Under the pieces are notes generated by a model. It was not told the DNA's origin, did not search any database, and saw nothing but the letters and a program-made list of their open reading frames with translations. From Pimelobacter simplex (GTDB lineage: Bacteria; Actinomycetota; Actinomycetes; Propionibacteriales; Nocardioidaceae), in contig NZ_CP096276.1 in assembly GCF_024662235.1 (NCBI RefSeq), positions 4,526,001 through 4,590,000 on the forward strand: DNA of 64,000 nucleotides. The letters are read 5' to 3'. Positions 7,643 through 16,629 of this stretch are shown piece by piece (position 1 is the first letter of the stretch; each line of letters begins with the position of its first letter). The position numbers were made by a program, and so were the translations under genes.

Positions 7643-9187
7643 ATGCGTCTCACCCTCCGCCGGCGCCTCGCCGTCGTCGCCGCGGCCGCCCTCGCGGTCC
7701 CCGTCCTGACCGGCGGCCCCGGCCCGTCGTCCGTCTCCGCGACCGCCGAGGCCGCAGCCCCCGTCCCGCCGGTCCGGCCCGGACTGGCCGGCACCGCGGG
7801 CTTCATGGCGACCATCCGGGACCTGGTCGGCTTCGCACCGCGCACCACCGGCTCCCCCGGCGGCTTGCGCACCGCCGAGTACGTCGCGCAGCGCTTCCGC
7901 AAGGCCGGCCTGACGAACGTCCACTACGAGACGGCGACGTCGTACTCCTGGAAGGCCTCGGCCAGCTCGCTCAGCGTCGCCGGCCGCCGGATCGACTCGT
8001 TCCCGATCTCGCACTCCTTCATCGTCGGCCCGACCACGCCGGGCACCCGCACGCTCGGCCCGCAGGGCCGGACCGCCGAGGTCGTCGACATCGGCGGCCG
8101 CGACGTGGGCAGCACCGACGTCCGCGGCAAGTGGGTGCTCTTCGACCTCAACTTCAAGCTGCCGCTGGCCGGGCTGCTCCCGTTCACGACGTTCCTGTGG
8201 GATCCCTACCTGCGCCTGCTCAACCCGAGCGCGCTGCTGAGCGCCAACCCCTACCTCACCAACCAGGAGAGCGTCGTCAAGGCCGCCCAGAAGGGCGGTG
8301 CGCTGGGGGTGATCGGTGTCCTCGACGACTACTTCGACTCCAACCGCTACCACAACGAGTACTACCGCCGGACGCCGATGACGGTCCCCGGCGTGTGGGT
8401 CACCAAGAAGGACGGCGCCGCGCTCCGCGCCGCCCTCGGCACCACCCGGCGCGCCACGATGAGGCTCACCGTCGAGCGCAAGGCGGTCACCGCCCGGACC
8501 GTCGTCGGCTTCCTGCCCGGACGCACCAAGGACACGGTGATGGTCCAGTCGCACCACGACTCCCAGGGCCCCGGCGCGGTCGAGGACGCCACCGGCACGT
8601 CCGAGGTCATCGCGCTCGCCGACTACTACGGCGCGCTGGCCAAGAAACGCGGCTACCAGCCGCGCCAGAAGACGATGATGTTCGCGACCTTCGACACCCA
8701 CTTCACCGGCTACCAGCAGCACCAGGCCTTCGTCGAGAAGTACATCACCAAGAAGCAGACGCCCTACCGGATCGTCGCCAACGCGACCATCGAGCACGTC
8801 GGCAAGCGCGCCGTCGTCGACAAGGACGGACGGCTCAAGGTGCTCGAGCAGCACGAGCCGCGCGGCATCTTCGAGAACGTCAGCCTGCCGCTCAAGCTCA
8901 AGCTCGACGCCGCCATCGTGCGCAACAACCTGCACACCACCGCGGTCCTGAACTCCACGCTGCCCGCCAAGCTGCTCGGCGGCATCCCGACCGACGCCTC
9001 GTTCGTGCTCCAGGCGGGCGTTCCGGTGATCAGCCTCATCGCCGGCCCGCTCTACATGTACGACGAGGCCGACACCATCGACAAGATCGACCAGACCCAG
9101 CTCCGCCCGGTCGCCGTCTTCTACGCCGACATGCTCGACGTGCTCGACCGCACGGCCAGCAACCGGATCGGCCAGGGCCTGCGGTGA
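7643..9187 (+). CDS. Secreted M28-like metallopeptidase homologue with altered active site
   Basis: This 514-residue exported protein has a signal peptide (RRRLAVVAAAALAVPVLTGG, cleaved after about residue 38). A PA-type insert precedes an M28 aminopeptidase-like domain. The HxD metal motif is present (SHHDSQ, residues 303-308) and so is an acidic metal position in VEDATGTSE. Where M28 enzymes have the adjacent Glu-Glu that supplies the general base and a ligand, this protein reads FATFDTHFTGYQQHQAF (Asp351-Thr352-His353), so normal peptidase chemistry is doubtful. The ribosome-binding site is AGGAG. Its stop overlaps the start of the lipase gene (GTGA), so the two products are made together. 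Confidence 0.8.
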   Translation: MRLTLRRRLAVVAAAALAVPVLTGGPGPSSVSATAEAAAPVPPVRPGLAGTAGFMATIRDLVGFAPRTTGSPGGLRTAEYVAQRFRKAGLTNVHYETATSYSWKASASSLSVAGRRIDSFPISHSFIVGPTTPGTRTLGPQGRTAEVVDIGGRDVGSTDVRGKWVLFDLNFKLPLAGLLPFTTFLWDPYLRLLNPSALLSANPYLTNQESVVKAAQKGGALGVIGVLDDYFDSNRYHNEYYRRTPMTVPGVWVTKKDGAALRAALGTTRRATMRLTVERKAVTARTVVGFLPGRTKDTVMVQSHHDSQGPGAVEDATGTSEVIALADYYGALAKKRGYQPRQKTMMFATFDTHFTGYQQHQAFVEKYITKKQTPYRIVANATIEHVGKRAVVDKDGRLKVLEQHEPRGIFENVSLPLKLKLDAAIVRNNLHTTAVLNSTLPAKLLGGIPTDASFVLQAGVPVISLIAGPLYMYDEADTIDKIDQTQLRPVAVFYADMLDVLDRTASNRIGQGLR

Positions 9188-10368
9188 ACCGGGCGCTGCG
9201 CCGGATCGCGGCCGCGGGCGCGACCGCCGTCCTGCTGCTGGCCACGGCTCCGGTCACCGCCGCGGGCCCCCGCCCCGGACCGCGCCCGGGCACGCTCCTC
9301 GACACCTCCGCCGCCGGCCGGACCAGCCAGGTCGCCGGCGCCGGCCGCGTCGTCGAGGTCCGCTACACGACGAGCACCGCGGCGGGGCGCGTCGTACCGG
9401 CGACGGGGCTGGTGCTCGTCCCCCGCGGCCGCGCCCCCAAGGCCGGCTGGCCGCTGGTCGTCTACGGCCACATGACGACCGGTATCGCCGACCGCTGCGC
9501 CCCCACCAACGGCACCCCCGGTCACCCCGAGCTGCGCCGCATGCAGCAGGGCGACGACCTCACCCGCAGCCTCCTCGCGGCCGGCGTCGCCGTCGCCCGC
9601 CCCGACTACGAGGGCCTCGGTACGCCGGGCGCCCACCCCTACCTGCGCGGCGCCTCCCTCGGCCGCTCGATGGTCGACCTCGTCGCCGCCACCCGCACCC
9701 TGGTCCCCCTCAACGGACGCTGGGTCGCCTCCGGCCACTCCGAGGGCGGGGTCGCCGCCCTCAACGTCGCCGACCGCCGTCGTCCCCTCGTGCCGGGCAT
9801 GCGCCTCATGGGCGTCCACGCGATCACCCCCGTCACCCAGATGGAGGTCCTCGTCCGCACCCTGCGCCCCCTCCCCGTGGCCGTCGCCCCCCTCACCGGC
9901 GAGCTCGTGGCCCTCGCCGCCCTCATCATCAAGGGCCAGGCCGTCGAGGACCCCGCCGTCCAGCGCCTCGCCCTCGACGGCGGCCTCAGCCCGCGCGCCC
10001 GCGCCCTCTGGAACCAGCTCGACCAACGCTGCCTCGCCGAGCTCGCCGCCCCCGACTCCTGGGGCGGCCTCGCCCCCGCCCGCCTCCTCGGCCCCCGCGG
10101 CAACGAGCTCGTCCGCGTCGTCACCACCCAGCTCGCCCAGGACGACGTCCGCCGGCTCCGCCTGCGCCCCCTCCCGGTCCGCATCGAGGAGGGCCTGGTC
10201 GACGCGGTCGCGCCGTTCGTTTTCACCGAGCAGCTGGTCCGTTCCTACCGGCGCCAGGGGCTCGACGTGACGCTCGGGCGCTGGCTGGCGGGGCACTCGG
10301 AGACCAACTCGGCGTCGTACTCGGTGGGGGCGGCGACGGCGTGGATCCTCGCGCAGCTGCGACGCTGA
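9184..10368 (+). CDS. Secreted lipase/esterase (secretory lipase family)
   Basis: This 394-residue alpha/beta hydrolase has a signal peptide (RRIAAAGATAVLLLATAPVTAAG). The nucleophile elbow is GHSEG, with Ser186; the Tyr-Gly-His before it (LVVYGHMTTG) is the usual oxyanion strand. The likely acid is the Asp in EGLVDAVAP and the His is in WLAGHSETN, as in secretory lipases of the LIP family, which hydrolyse triacylglycerols. The GTG start overlaps the stop of the M28-like gene by 4 bp. Both genes should be under the divergent TetR regulator, which suggests a secreted scavenging pair for host- or soil-derived lipids or lipopeptides. Confidence 0.85.
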   Translation: MNRALRRIAAAGATAVLLLATAPVTAAGPRPGPRPGTLLDTSAAGRTSQVAGAGRVVEVRYTTSTAAGRVVPATGLVLVPRGRAPKAGWPLVVYGHMTTGIADRCAPTNGTPGHPELRRMQQGDDLTRSLLAAGVAVARPDYEGLGTPGAHPYLRGASLGRSMVDLVAATRTLVPLNGRWVASGHSEGGVAALNVADRRRPLVPGMRLMGVHAITPVTQMEVLVRTLRPLPVAVAPLTGELVALAALIIKGQAVEDPAVQRLALDGGLSPRARALWNQLDQRCLAELAAPDSWGGLAPARLLGPRGNELVRVVTTQLAQDDVRRLRLRPLPVRIEEGLVDAVAPFVFTEQLVRSYRRQGLDVTLGRWLAGHSETNSASYSVGAATAWILAQLRR

Positions 10369-10406
10369 GCCCCGGTCGCGCGGTTGCCAGGGGCGCGCAC
10401 CGTCCC

Positions 10407-10412
10407 TAGCGT
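10407..10412 (+). promoter_or_regulatory. Leaderless -10 element TAGCGT
   Basis: TAGCGT ends exactly 6 nt before ATG 10419, with the same layout as the hexamer before the ABC ATPase gene. No Shine-Dalgarno is present. Confidence 0.6.
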
Positions 10413-10418
10413 TCGGGG

Positions 10419-11528
10419 ATGAGCGCGGACCTCCTGTTCCTCCCGGACGGCAAGAGCTTCGACCTCACCGACATCGTGTTCTACGCCGACCGCGATCGCC
10501 GCTCGCTCGACGACGCGCTGGCCGAGGCCGACCTGCTGGTGAGCTGCCCGCACGCCGGCAGCGCGATCCCCGGCGAGCTGCGCCCGTACCTGGCGCCGGG
10601 GTTCACCCGCCGGCTCCAGCTCGACTACACCGACTGCACCACCGCGGCGATCGTCCGCCGCTGGGCCGAGCTCGACCCCAGCATCGTGTACGTCGAGAAC
10701 CCGCACCCCCGCCTCGTCCGCGACCCCAACCGCGCCCGTCCCGACGACCTCGCCGCGTCCCTGGCCGAGGCGCTGCGCCGGGTGCGCGACGCCGGGCCGT
10801 TCCAACCGGTCGACCTCACCGGGGTCGACGCGATCCGTCCCGTCACGTTCTCCTTCTTCCCGATGCTCGCCGTCCCCGAGGACGACGCGGGGATCGCCCG
10901 TCTGGTCGACGCGTTCGTCGACGCGGGGAGCCGTGGGGTCGACGTCTACCAGCGCACCCGCAGCGAGCTCATCGAGCGGATGGCCGCGAGCACGATCGCC
11001 GGGCGCTCGGCGTCACGCAGGTTCACGACCCTCTCGTTCCACGACACGATGAACTGCACGACCACGCGCGACGGCGCGGTCCGGGTCGAACGGGCCCCGG
11101 CGGACCGCCTCCCGCGGGTGGTCGCCCTCTCCAACCGTGGCGACGCCCACGGCGACCCCACGGCCGACGGGACCGTCACGATGGCGCCCGAGCGGATCCG
11201 GCTGCTGGCGCAGGCGCACCGGTCGGGCTTCGCCGTGGCCAGCCCGGACGACGTCCTGCTCAACCAGCCCTACCTCGGCAGCCAGGAGATCATCAGCGCC
11301 GGCGCGCGGTTCCGCGAGCTCGGCGACGAGGCCGGTCGCGCCGGGGTCACGCTCGACGCGGTCCAGGCCGAGTTCCTCCGCGAGCTGCTGCTCGGCGCCG
11401 CGGGCACGGCCCACATCTCCGCGCCCGGGGACGACTGGCCGGAGCCCGATCCCGAGCACGTCGACCGGATCGCGCGGGCGTGCGTGACGTCCTGGGCCGA
11501 CTACCGCGCGCTGCTCGACGGCGCGTGA
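10419..11528 (+). CDS. N-formylglutamate amidohydrolase family protein
   Basis: This 369-residue cytosolic protein matches the FGase family, which hydrolyses N-formylglutamate (end of histidine degradation) or related N-acyl amino acids. Visible motifs are SCPHAGSAIPGEL at about residues 42-54, DYTDCTT, PHPRLVRDPNRARP (the family NR motif) and LSFHDTMN. The family normally has about 270-300 residues; here the C-terminal 80 extend it. No other histidine-utilisation genes are nearby, so the true substrate is open. It is monocistronic with a leaderless promoter and converges on the Dcu transporter gene 16 bp away. Confidence 0.8.
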   Translation: MSADLLFLPDGKSFDLTDIVFYADRDRRSLDDALAEADLLVSCPHAGSAIPGELRPYLAPGFTRRLQLDYTDCTTAAIVRRWAELDPSIVYVENPHPRLVRDPNRARPDDLAASLAEALRRVRDAGPFQPVDLTGVDAIRPVTFSFFPMLAVPEDDAGIARLVDAFVDAGSRGVDVYQRTRSELIERMAASTIAGRSASRRFTTLSFHDTMNCTTTRDGAVRVERAPADRLPRVVALSNRGDAHGDPTADGTVTMAPERIRLLAQAHRSGFAVASPDDVLLNQPYLGSQEIISAGARFRELGDEAGRAGVTLDAVQAEFLRELLLGAAGTAHISAPGDDWPEPDPEHVDRIARACVTSWADYRALLDGA

Positions 11529-11544
11529 GGGTGCGGGCCGCGAG

Positions 11545-12882
11545 TCAGCCCAGGACCGCGCCCAGCAGCGCGCCCGCGGCGACCGTCGTCACGGTCAGCA
11601 CGACGGTCGGGATGGCGAACGAGTGGTCGACCAGCCGGGTACCGAGGCGGGTGCTCCCCGACTCGTCGAAGTTGGCGGCCGCGATCTGGGAGCCGTTGGT
11701 CGGCAGCAGGTAGATCCCGGCGAAGGCGCCCGACCACATGCCCGCGACCAACCCGGGCGCGAGGCCCGCGGTGAGGCCGATCGGCACGATCGTCCGCGTC
11801 GCCGTGGACTGGCTGGTGGTCAGCACGCAGACCACGAACACACCGAGGGCGAAGATCCACGGCGCGTTCTCGACCAGGCTGCCGACGTTGTCGACGATCA
11901 GGTCCGTGTGGGCGGAGATGAACGTGTCGGTCATCCAGGCGAGGCCGAACAAGGCGATCGCGGAGACCATGCCCGCCCGGAAGACGGTCTGCTCGGGGAT
12001 CGCCGCGACCTTGGGGCGGGAGACCAGCAGGATCAGGGTGCCGACCACGAACATGATCATCTGGATGATCGGCGTCATTCCCAGCGGCGAGCCGTCGGCG
12101 CCCTCGGGCCGCAGGTCCTTCCAGAGACCGAGGACGACGATCGCCGCCACCCCCAGCAGGAAGAGCAGCGCGGCGTTGCGGCCGGCCGTCGTGGCCTCGA
12201 CCGCGACGCCCTTGGCCGCATCAGCACCCGGCGCCCCGATCTGGCCGGACCGGATCCGCTCCTGGATCTCCGGGTCGTCCTCGATGTCGGCACCGAGCCG
12301 GTTGACGACCAGCGACGTCAGGACGATGCCGATGATCGCGGCCGGGAGGGTGATCTTGATGATGTCGAACATCTCGAACCCGTAGGGCGCGACCTCCGTC
12401 AGCGTGACCATCGCCGCCATCGCCGCCGAGACCGGGCTGCACGCCAGCGCAACGCCCGTGACCACGACCGAGAGCGACAGCGGCCGTGACGGGCGGATGC
12501 CGTTGCGGTAGCTGAGGTCGCTGATCACCGGGAGCAGCGGGTAGAGGATGTTCGAGGTGCCCGCGCCGACCGAGAAGAGGAATGCCACCAGCGGCGCGAT
12601 CAGCGTGATCTGGCGTGGCCGCGCCGCGATCAGCCGGGCCGCCACCGTGACCAGCCAGTCGATCCCACCGGCCAGCTGCATCATCGACGAGGCGAGCACG
12701 ACCGAGAGGACGATGAGGAGCGCGTCGACCGGCGGGCTGCCGACGTCCTCGCCGAAGACGAGGACCAGGACGGCGACGCCCGTGCCGCCCCACAGACCGA
12801 GACCCACACCGCTCGAGCGGGTGCCCATCACGATGGCGCCCAGCACCACGGCGAGCTCGAGGACCACCACGACGTCGTCCAT
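11545..12882 (-). CDS. Dcu-type C4-dicarboxylate transporter
   Basis: This 445-residue inner-membrane protein has about 11-12 hydrophobic helices and the DcuA/DcuB family pattern: SVGAGTSNILYPLLPVI, SPVSAAMAAM and the C-terminal LPTNGSQIAAANFD. Family members exchange fumarate, aspartate or malate for succinate, mainly in anaerobic enterobacteria. Here it is more likely a general dicarboxylate or aspartate carrier. AGGAGAA before ATG 12882 is a strong ribosome-binding site. It stands alone, between the amidohydrolase and a Pr6Pr membrane protein gene on the same strand 46 bp upstream. Confidence 0.88.
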   Translation of the reverse strand: MDDVVVVLELAVVLGAIVMGTRSSGVGLGLWGGTGVAVLVLVFGEDVGSPPVDALLIVLSVVLASSMMQLAGGIDWLVTVAARLIAARPRQITLIAPLVAFLFSVGAGTSNILYPLLPVISDLSYRNGIRPSRPLSLSVVVTGVALACSPVSAAMAAMVTLTEVAPYGFEMFDIIKITLPAAIIGIVLTSLVVNRLGADIEDDPEIQERIRSGQIGAPGADAAKGVAVEATTAGRNAALLFLLGVAAIVVLGLWKDLRPEGADGSPLGMTPIIQMIMFVVGTLILLVSRPKVAAIPEQTVFRAGMVSAIALFGLAWMTDTFISAHTDLIVDNVGSLVENAPWIFALGVFVVCVLTTSQSTATRTIVPIGLTAGLAPGLVAGMWSGAFAGIYLLPTNGSQIAAANFDESGSTRLGTRLVDHSFAIPTVVLTVTTVAAGALLGAVLG

Positions 12883-12928
12883 GTCCGTTCTCCTCTGGAA
12901 AGGAGCCGACCGAGGAGGCCGACTCAGG

Positions 12929-13654
12929 TCACGGTAGCGACGATCCGGCCCGCGGTCGCGCGACCCGCACCAGCACCGCCGCCACCGCGGCGAACGCCAG
13001 CGCGATGGCCACCACCCAGCCGGCCACCGCGAGGTAGCCGCCGTTGTCCGGGTTGAGGAACGGGTAGGGGTACCAGCCGTCACGGCCCTTGATCTGGTCG
13101 TGGACCAACGGCCCCCGCACCAGCGTGTACGCCGCCCACGCGATCGGGAACACCAGGATGACGCCGATCCGGCTCCAGGGCTGGGCCCGGCGGCCAGGGG
13201 CGAGGATCCAGTCGAGGACCACGACGACGGGCCCGACGACGTGCATCACCTCGTTGGTCCAGCTCGGGACGTCGCCGCCGCCGGTGACGGCGAGGCCGCG
13301 CAGCAGCAGGTTGTAGACCAGCCCCGTGATCCCCATGTACGTCGCCACGGCCACCCGGGTGCCGCTGAGCCAGGCAGGCTCGGCGCCGGTGCCGGTCCCG
13401 GTGTGCAGCAGCAGGCGCGCGGCGCCGAGCAGGAGCAGGGCCGCGGCGGCGATGTTCGACAGGATCGTGAAGTAGCTGAAGAAGTTGACCCACAGGGTCG
13501 CCCGGTCGGCGTACCCGGCGGCGTCCCAGGCGTCGACCGATCCGGACAGGGTGACCACGGTGGCGGCGACGATTGCCACCCCCATGCCCAGCCGTACGGC
13601 GGCCCATCCGAGGCGTGCGCGGCTGCGGAGCGGCAAGGTGAGCTCCCGATTCAC
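12929..13654 (-). CDS. Pr6Pr/FAR-17a-like integral membrane protein
   Basis: This 241-residue protein has six predicted membrane helices and the pattern of the Pr6Pr (androgen-induced AIG1-like) family: WVNFFSYFTILSNI in helix 2, TYMGITGLVYNLLL in helix 3, NEVMHVVGPVVVVLDWIL in helix 4 and RDGWYPYPFLNP before helix 6. The conserved Thr and His in FTILSN and MHVVGP match the catalytic pair proposed for eukaryotic AIG1 lipid hydrolases, but a bacterial function is not established. The start is GTG 13654; no strong ribosome-binding site is seen. Confidence 0.75.
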   Translation of the reverse strand: MNRELTLPLRSRARLGWAAVRLGMGVAIVAATVVTLSGSVDAWDAAGYADRATLWVNFFSYFTILSNIAAAALLLLGAARLLLHTGTGTGAEPAWLSGTRVAVATYMGITGLVYNLLLRGLAVTGGGDVPSWTNEVMHVVGPVVVVLDWILAPGRRAQPWSRIGVILVFPIAWAAYTLVRGPLVHDQIKGRDGWYPYPFLNPDNGGYLAVAGWVVAIALAFAAVAAVLVRVARPRAGSSLP

Positions 13655-13764
13655 AGGGGGACGTCGTGCAGGTGACCGGAGCAGCCTAGAGGCGGATTCC
13701 GGGCCGCGGAAGCAGCCCCCGTTCCTACGTATTTCACCCGATGTGGCAGGCCTCCCCTCCTCCC

Positions 13765-13770
13765 TAGCGT
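13765..13770 (+). promoter_or_regulatory. -10 element TAGCGT for the amidase operon
   Basis: TAGCGT lies 44 nt upstream of ATG 13815, giving a short leader of about 37 nt that includes the ribosome-binding site GGAGG. It is the same hexamer as the leaderless promoters, here used with a leader. The rest of the 160-bp gap back to 13655 shows nothing else that I recognise. Confidence 0.45.
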
Positions 13771-13814
13771 GTGCGGCGCGTCACAAGCGCTGGCGCCGCA
13801 GACCTGGAGGAAGC

Positions 13815-15284
13815 ATGGACGAACTACTGGACGCGGGAGCCGCGTCGATCGCCCGCGCGGTGCGCAGCCGAGCGGTGTCTCCCGTCGAGGTGCTCGACGC
13901 GACGCTGGCTCGTCTCGACCGGCTCGACCCGGTGCTCAACGCGGTCACCTTCGTCGCCCGCGACGAGGCGACGACGCGGGCGCGTGACCTGGAGCGCCGG
14001 ATCGGGGCCGGCGAGGACGTCGGCGTGCTGGCGGGCGTGCCGACGTTGATGAAGGACCTCTTCGGCCACAAGCCGGGCTGGCCGGCCACCTTGGGGCAGG
14101 TCCCGGGGCTGCTGGAGCGCAGGGCGACGGGGTGGAGCACCTTCCCGGCCGCGATGGAGGCGGCCGGCGCGATCGTGGTGGGCCAGACGAACAGCCCGGC
14201 CTTCGGCTTCCGCGGTACGACGGACAACGCCGTGACCGGTCCGACGCGCAACCCGCACAGCCTCGACCACAACGCGGGTGGGTCCTCCGGCGGCAGCGCG
14301 GCCGCGGTGGCCGGCGGCATCGTCCCGGTCGCGGGGGCCACCGACGGGGGCGGCTCGATCCGGATCCCGGCGGCGTGGTGCGGAGCCGTCGGCTTCCAGC
14401 CGTCCCCCGGCACGATCCCCTTCGTCACCCGGCCGAACGCGTTCGGCCCCTCGCTCTTCCTGTACGAGGGCCCGATCACGCGCAGCACCGAGGACTGCGC
14501 GCTCGCGCTCACCGCGATGGCCCGTCCCGACGTACGCGATCCGTCGAGCACCGGCACCGCGCCACCGCGGTTCGCCGAGCACCTGGGGCAGCAGTCGTTG
14601 CAGGGCGTGCGGATCGGCTTCACGCCGGACTTCGGCCTGTTCCCCGTCGAGCGCGGGATCGTGCAGGTCTTCCACGAGGCGCTTCTCGCGCTGGAGTCGC
14701 TGGGTGCCGAGGTCGAGGAGGTCCGGTTCGGCTGGCGGCACAGCCACACCGAGCTCACCGACACCTGGTGCCGTACGACGGCGGTGGGCGTGCACGAGGG
14801 GCTCGGGCAGCTGCGCGACGAGGGCTACGAGCTCGCGGCGCTCGGGCTCCCGGACCAGCTCCTGCACTGGGCCTCCCGGGTGCCGGCCCTCCGCGTCGAC
14901 GACCTGGTCCGCGACGCGCAGACCCGCACCCACGTGTACGACGAGATGCACGCGGCCTTCGCGACGTACGACCTGGTCGTCTCGCCGACCGTGGCCGCGA
15001 TGCCCGTGCGCAACCGCTCGGACGGCGACACCGTCGGGCCGTCGAGCATCGAGGGCGAGCCGGTCGATCCGCTGATCGGCTGGTGCATGACCTACCTGAC
15101 CAACTTCTCGGGCAACCCCAGCGCATCGGTGCCGATGGGGACCGTCGACGGCCTCCCGGTGGGGATGCAGGTCACCGGTCCGCGGCACGGCGATGTCGCC
15201 GTCCTCCGGGCGATCTCGGCCTTCGAGGCCGCCCGGCCGTGGCCGCTCAGCGCCCACCTCACCTCGCAAGGAGACGCGGCATGA
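13815..15284 (+). CDS. Amidase signature family hydrolase
   Basis: This 489-residue cytosolic amidase has the Ser-cisSer-Lys triad: Lys80 (VPTLMKDLFG), cis-Ser157 in AGGSSGGSAAAV, and nucleophile Ser181 in TDGGGSIRIPAA. It is full length for the family. The pocket-lining residues do not let me name the amide. It starts an ATGA-coupled operon with an NCS1/CodB-like permease, followed by a LuxR regulator. That suggests uptake and hydrolysis of a small nitrogen compound, such as an N-heterocycle or an allantoin-, urea- or cytosine-like amide. GGAGGAAGC before the ATG is a strong ribosome-binding site. Confidence 0.9.
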   Translation: MDELLDAGAASIARAVRSRAVSPVEVLDATLARLDRLDPVLNAVTFVARDEATTRARDLERRIGAGEDVGVLAGVPTLMKDLFGHKPGWPATLGQVPGLLERRATGWSTFPAAMEAAGAIVVGQTNSPAFGFRGTTDNAVTGPTRNPHSLDHNAGGSSGGSAAAVAGGIVPVAGATDGGGSIRIPAAWCGAVGFQPSPGTIPFVTRPNAFGPSLFLYEGPITRSTEDCALALTAMARPDVRDPSSTGTAPPRFAEHLGQQSLQGVRIGFTPDFGLFPVERGIVQVFHEALLALESLGAEVEEVRFGWRHSHTELTDTWCRTTAVGVHEGLGQLRDEGYELAALGLPDQLLHWASRVPALRVDDLVRDAQTRTHVYDEMHAAFATYDLVVSPTVAAMPVRNRSDGDTVGPSSIEGEPVDPLIGWCMTYLTNFSGNPSASVPMGTVDGLPVGMQVTGPRHGDVAVLRAISAFEAARPWPLSAHLTSQGDAA

Positions 15285-16603
15285 CCCTCCCCGCCACCGG
15301 CCTCACGGCACCGCCCCCGCCCACCGAGCCCGAGCACTCGGTGCTCTCCGAGGAGTACGAGAACACGCCCGTCCCGCTGAGCGCCCGGCGCTCGCTGATC
15401 TCGAACGTGCTGGTGTGGATGGGGTTCCCGATGATCCTCACCTGCGCCGTCTCGGGCGGCCTGATCGTCGCCGCCCTGGGGCTGGCGCACGGTGCGCTGG
15501 CGATCCTGGTCGGCAACCTCGTGCTGTTCGCGTACACCGGGCTGATCGGGATCGTGTCGACCCGGCACGGCCTCAACTTCCGCCTCCAGTCGGCCCTGAC
15601 CTTCGGCGCCAAGGGGTCCACGATCATCACCGGCTCGATGGCGACCATCGTCGTGGGCTGGTTCGCGGTGCAGGTGGCCCTGACCGGCGAGAGCATGGCC
15701 GACGCCTTCGACGTCAATGTCGTCGTCGTGACCGTCGTGGCCGGACTGCTCTACACCGGGTTCACCGTGCTCGGCGTCAAGGCGCTGACGCTGATCGGCT
15801 ACGTGTCGATCCCGTTGTTCCTGGTCTTCGGGCTCTGGGCCGCGATCGACGCGACGACCTCCGCCGGCTGGTCGGCCGTCAGCTCGTACGACGGCGACGG
15901 GTCGCTGACCTTCGGCTTCGCCGTCACGATGGTGATCGCCCTGTTCGTCGACGGCGGCACCATGACCGGCGACTTCAACCGGTGGGCCAAGAACACCCGC
16001 CACTCGCTGATCTCGACCGCGGGCGCCTTCCCGTTCGCCAACTCGGTCTCGATGCTGCTGGGCGGCCTCATCACCGCGGCCACCGCGTCGGCCACCGATG
16101 CCAACTTCTTCGGCAGGTTCGCCGACCAGGGCGGTCTCCTCGCCGTGCTCGCGATCCTGCTGCTGTTCATGAACCTCGGCAGCGTCTGCGCGCACAACCT
16201 CTACCTGTCCGCGGTCGGCTGGGCGAGCCTGACCCGGCGGAGCATGCAGCTGGCCGCCACCGTCATCGGCGTGCTCGGGATCGCCATCGCGATCTCGGGC
16301 GCCTGGAACCACTTCAGCACCTGGCTCTCGCTGCTCGGCGTGCTCGTGCCGTCGCTGGGCGCGGTGATGATCGTCGACCAGCTCGTCGTACGCCGCACGG
16401 AGTGCGCGGTCGTCGCGTCCGGCTACCGCGTCCACGCCTTCGCCGGCTGGGCGCTGGGCAGCGCCTGCGCAGGGCTCGCGGAGGCCTTCGCGCCGCAGCT
16501 CTCCACCGCGGTGGTCGGCATGGTCGCGGGCGCGGCGGCGTACCTCGTCGTGCACCGGCTGTTCTCGGGCGACGGGGGTCCGTGGCCGCCTCCGGCTGCG
16601 TAG
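15281..16603 (+). CDS. NCS1 (CodB-like) cytosine/purine permease
   Basis: This 440-residue membrane protein has 12 predicted helices and NCS1 family features: VPLSARRSLISNVLVWMG at the N-terminus, GLNFRLQSALTFGAKGS in helix 2-3, and VDGGTMTGDFNRWAKN, the family sequence around helix 6. NCS1 proteins import nucleobases, hydantoins, allantoin or thiamine precursors with Na+ or H+. Its start overlaps the amidase stop by 4 bp (ATGA), so transporter and enzyme are made together and probably share a substrate. Confidence 0.88.
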   Translation: MTLPATGLTAPPPPTEPEHSVLSEEYENTPVPLSARRSLISNVLVWMGFPMILTCAVSGGLIVAALGLAHGALAILVGNLVLFAYTGLIGIVSTRHGLNFRLQSALTFGAKGSTIITGSMATIVVGWFAVQVALTGESMADAFDVNVVVVTVVAGLLYTGFTVLGVKALTLIGYVSIPLFLVFGLWAAIDATTSAGWSAVSSYDGDGSLTFGFAVTMVIALFVDGGTMTGDFNRWAKNTRHSLISTAGAFPFANSVSMLLGGLITAATASATDANFFGRFADQGGLLAVLAILLLFMNLGSVCAHNLYLSAVGWASLTRRSMQLAATVIGVLGIAIAISGAWNHFSTWLSLLGVLVPSLGAVMIVDQLVVRRTECAVVASGYRVHAFAGWALGSACAGLAEAFAPQLSTAVVGMVAGAAAYLVVHRLFSGDGGPWPPPAA

Positions 16604-16629
16604 AGTGCAGGGGGCGCACGGAGGTGGAC

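Noticed and set aside
7643..7700. Tat signal in the M28-like protein (RRR)
   Set aside because: The arginines are not followed by the xFLK pattern; an ordinary Sec signal fits better.
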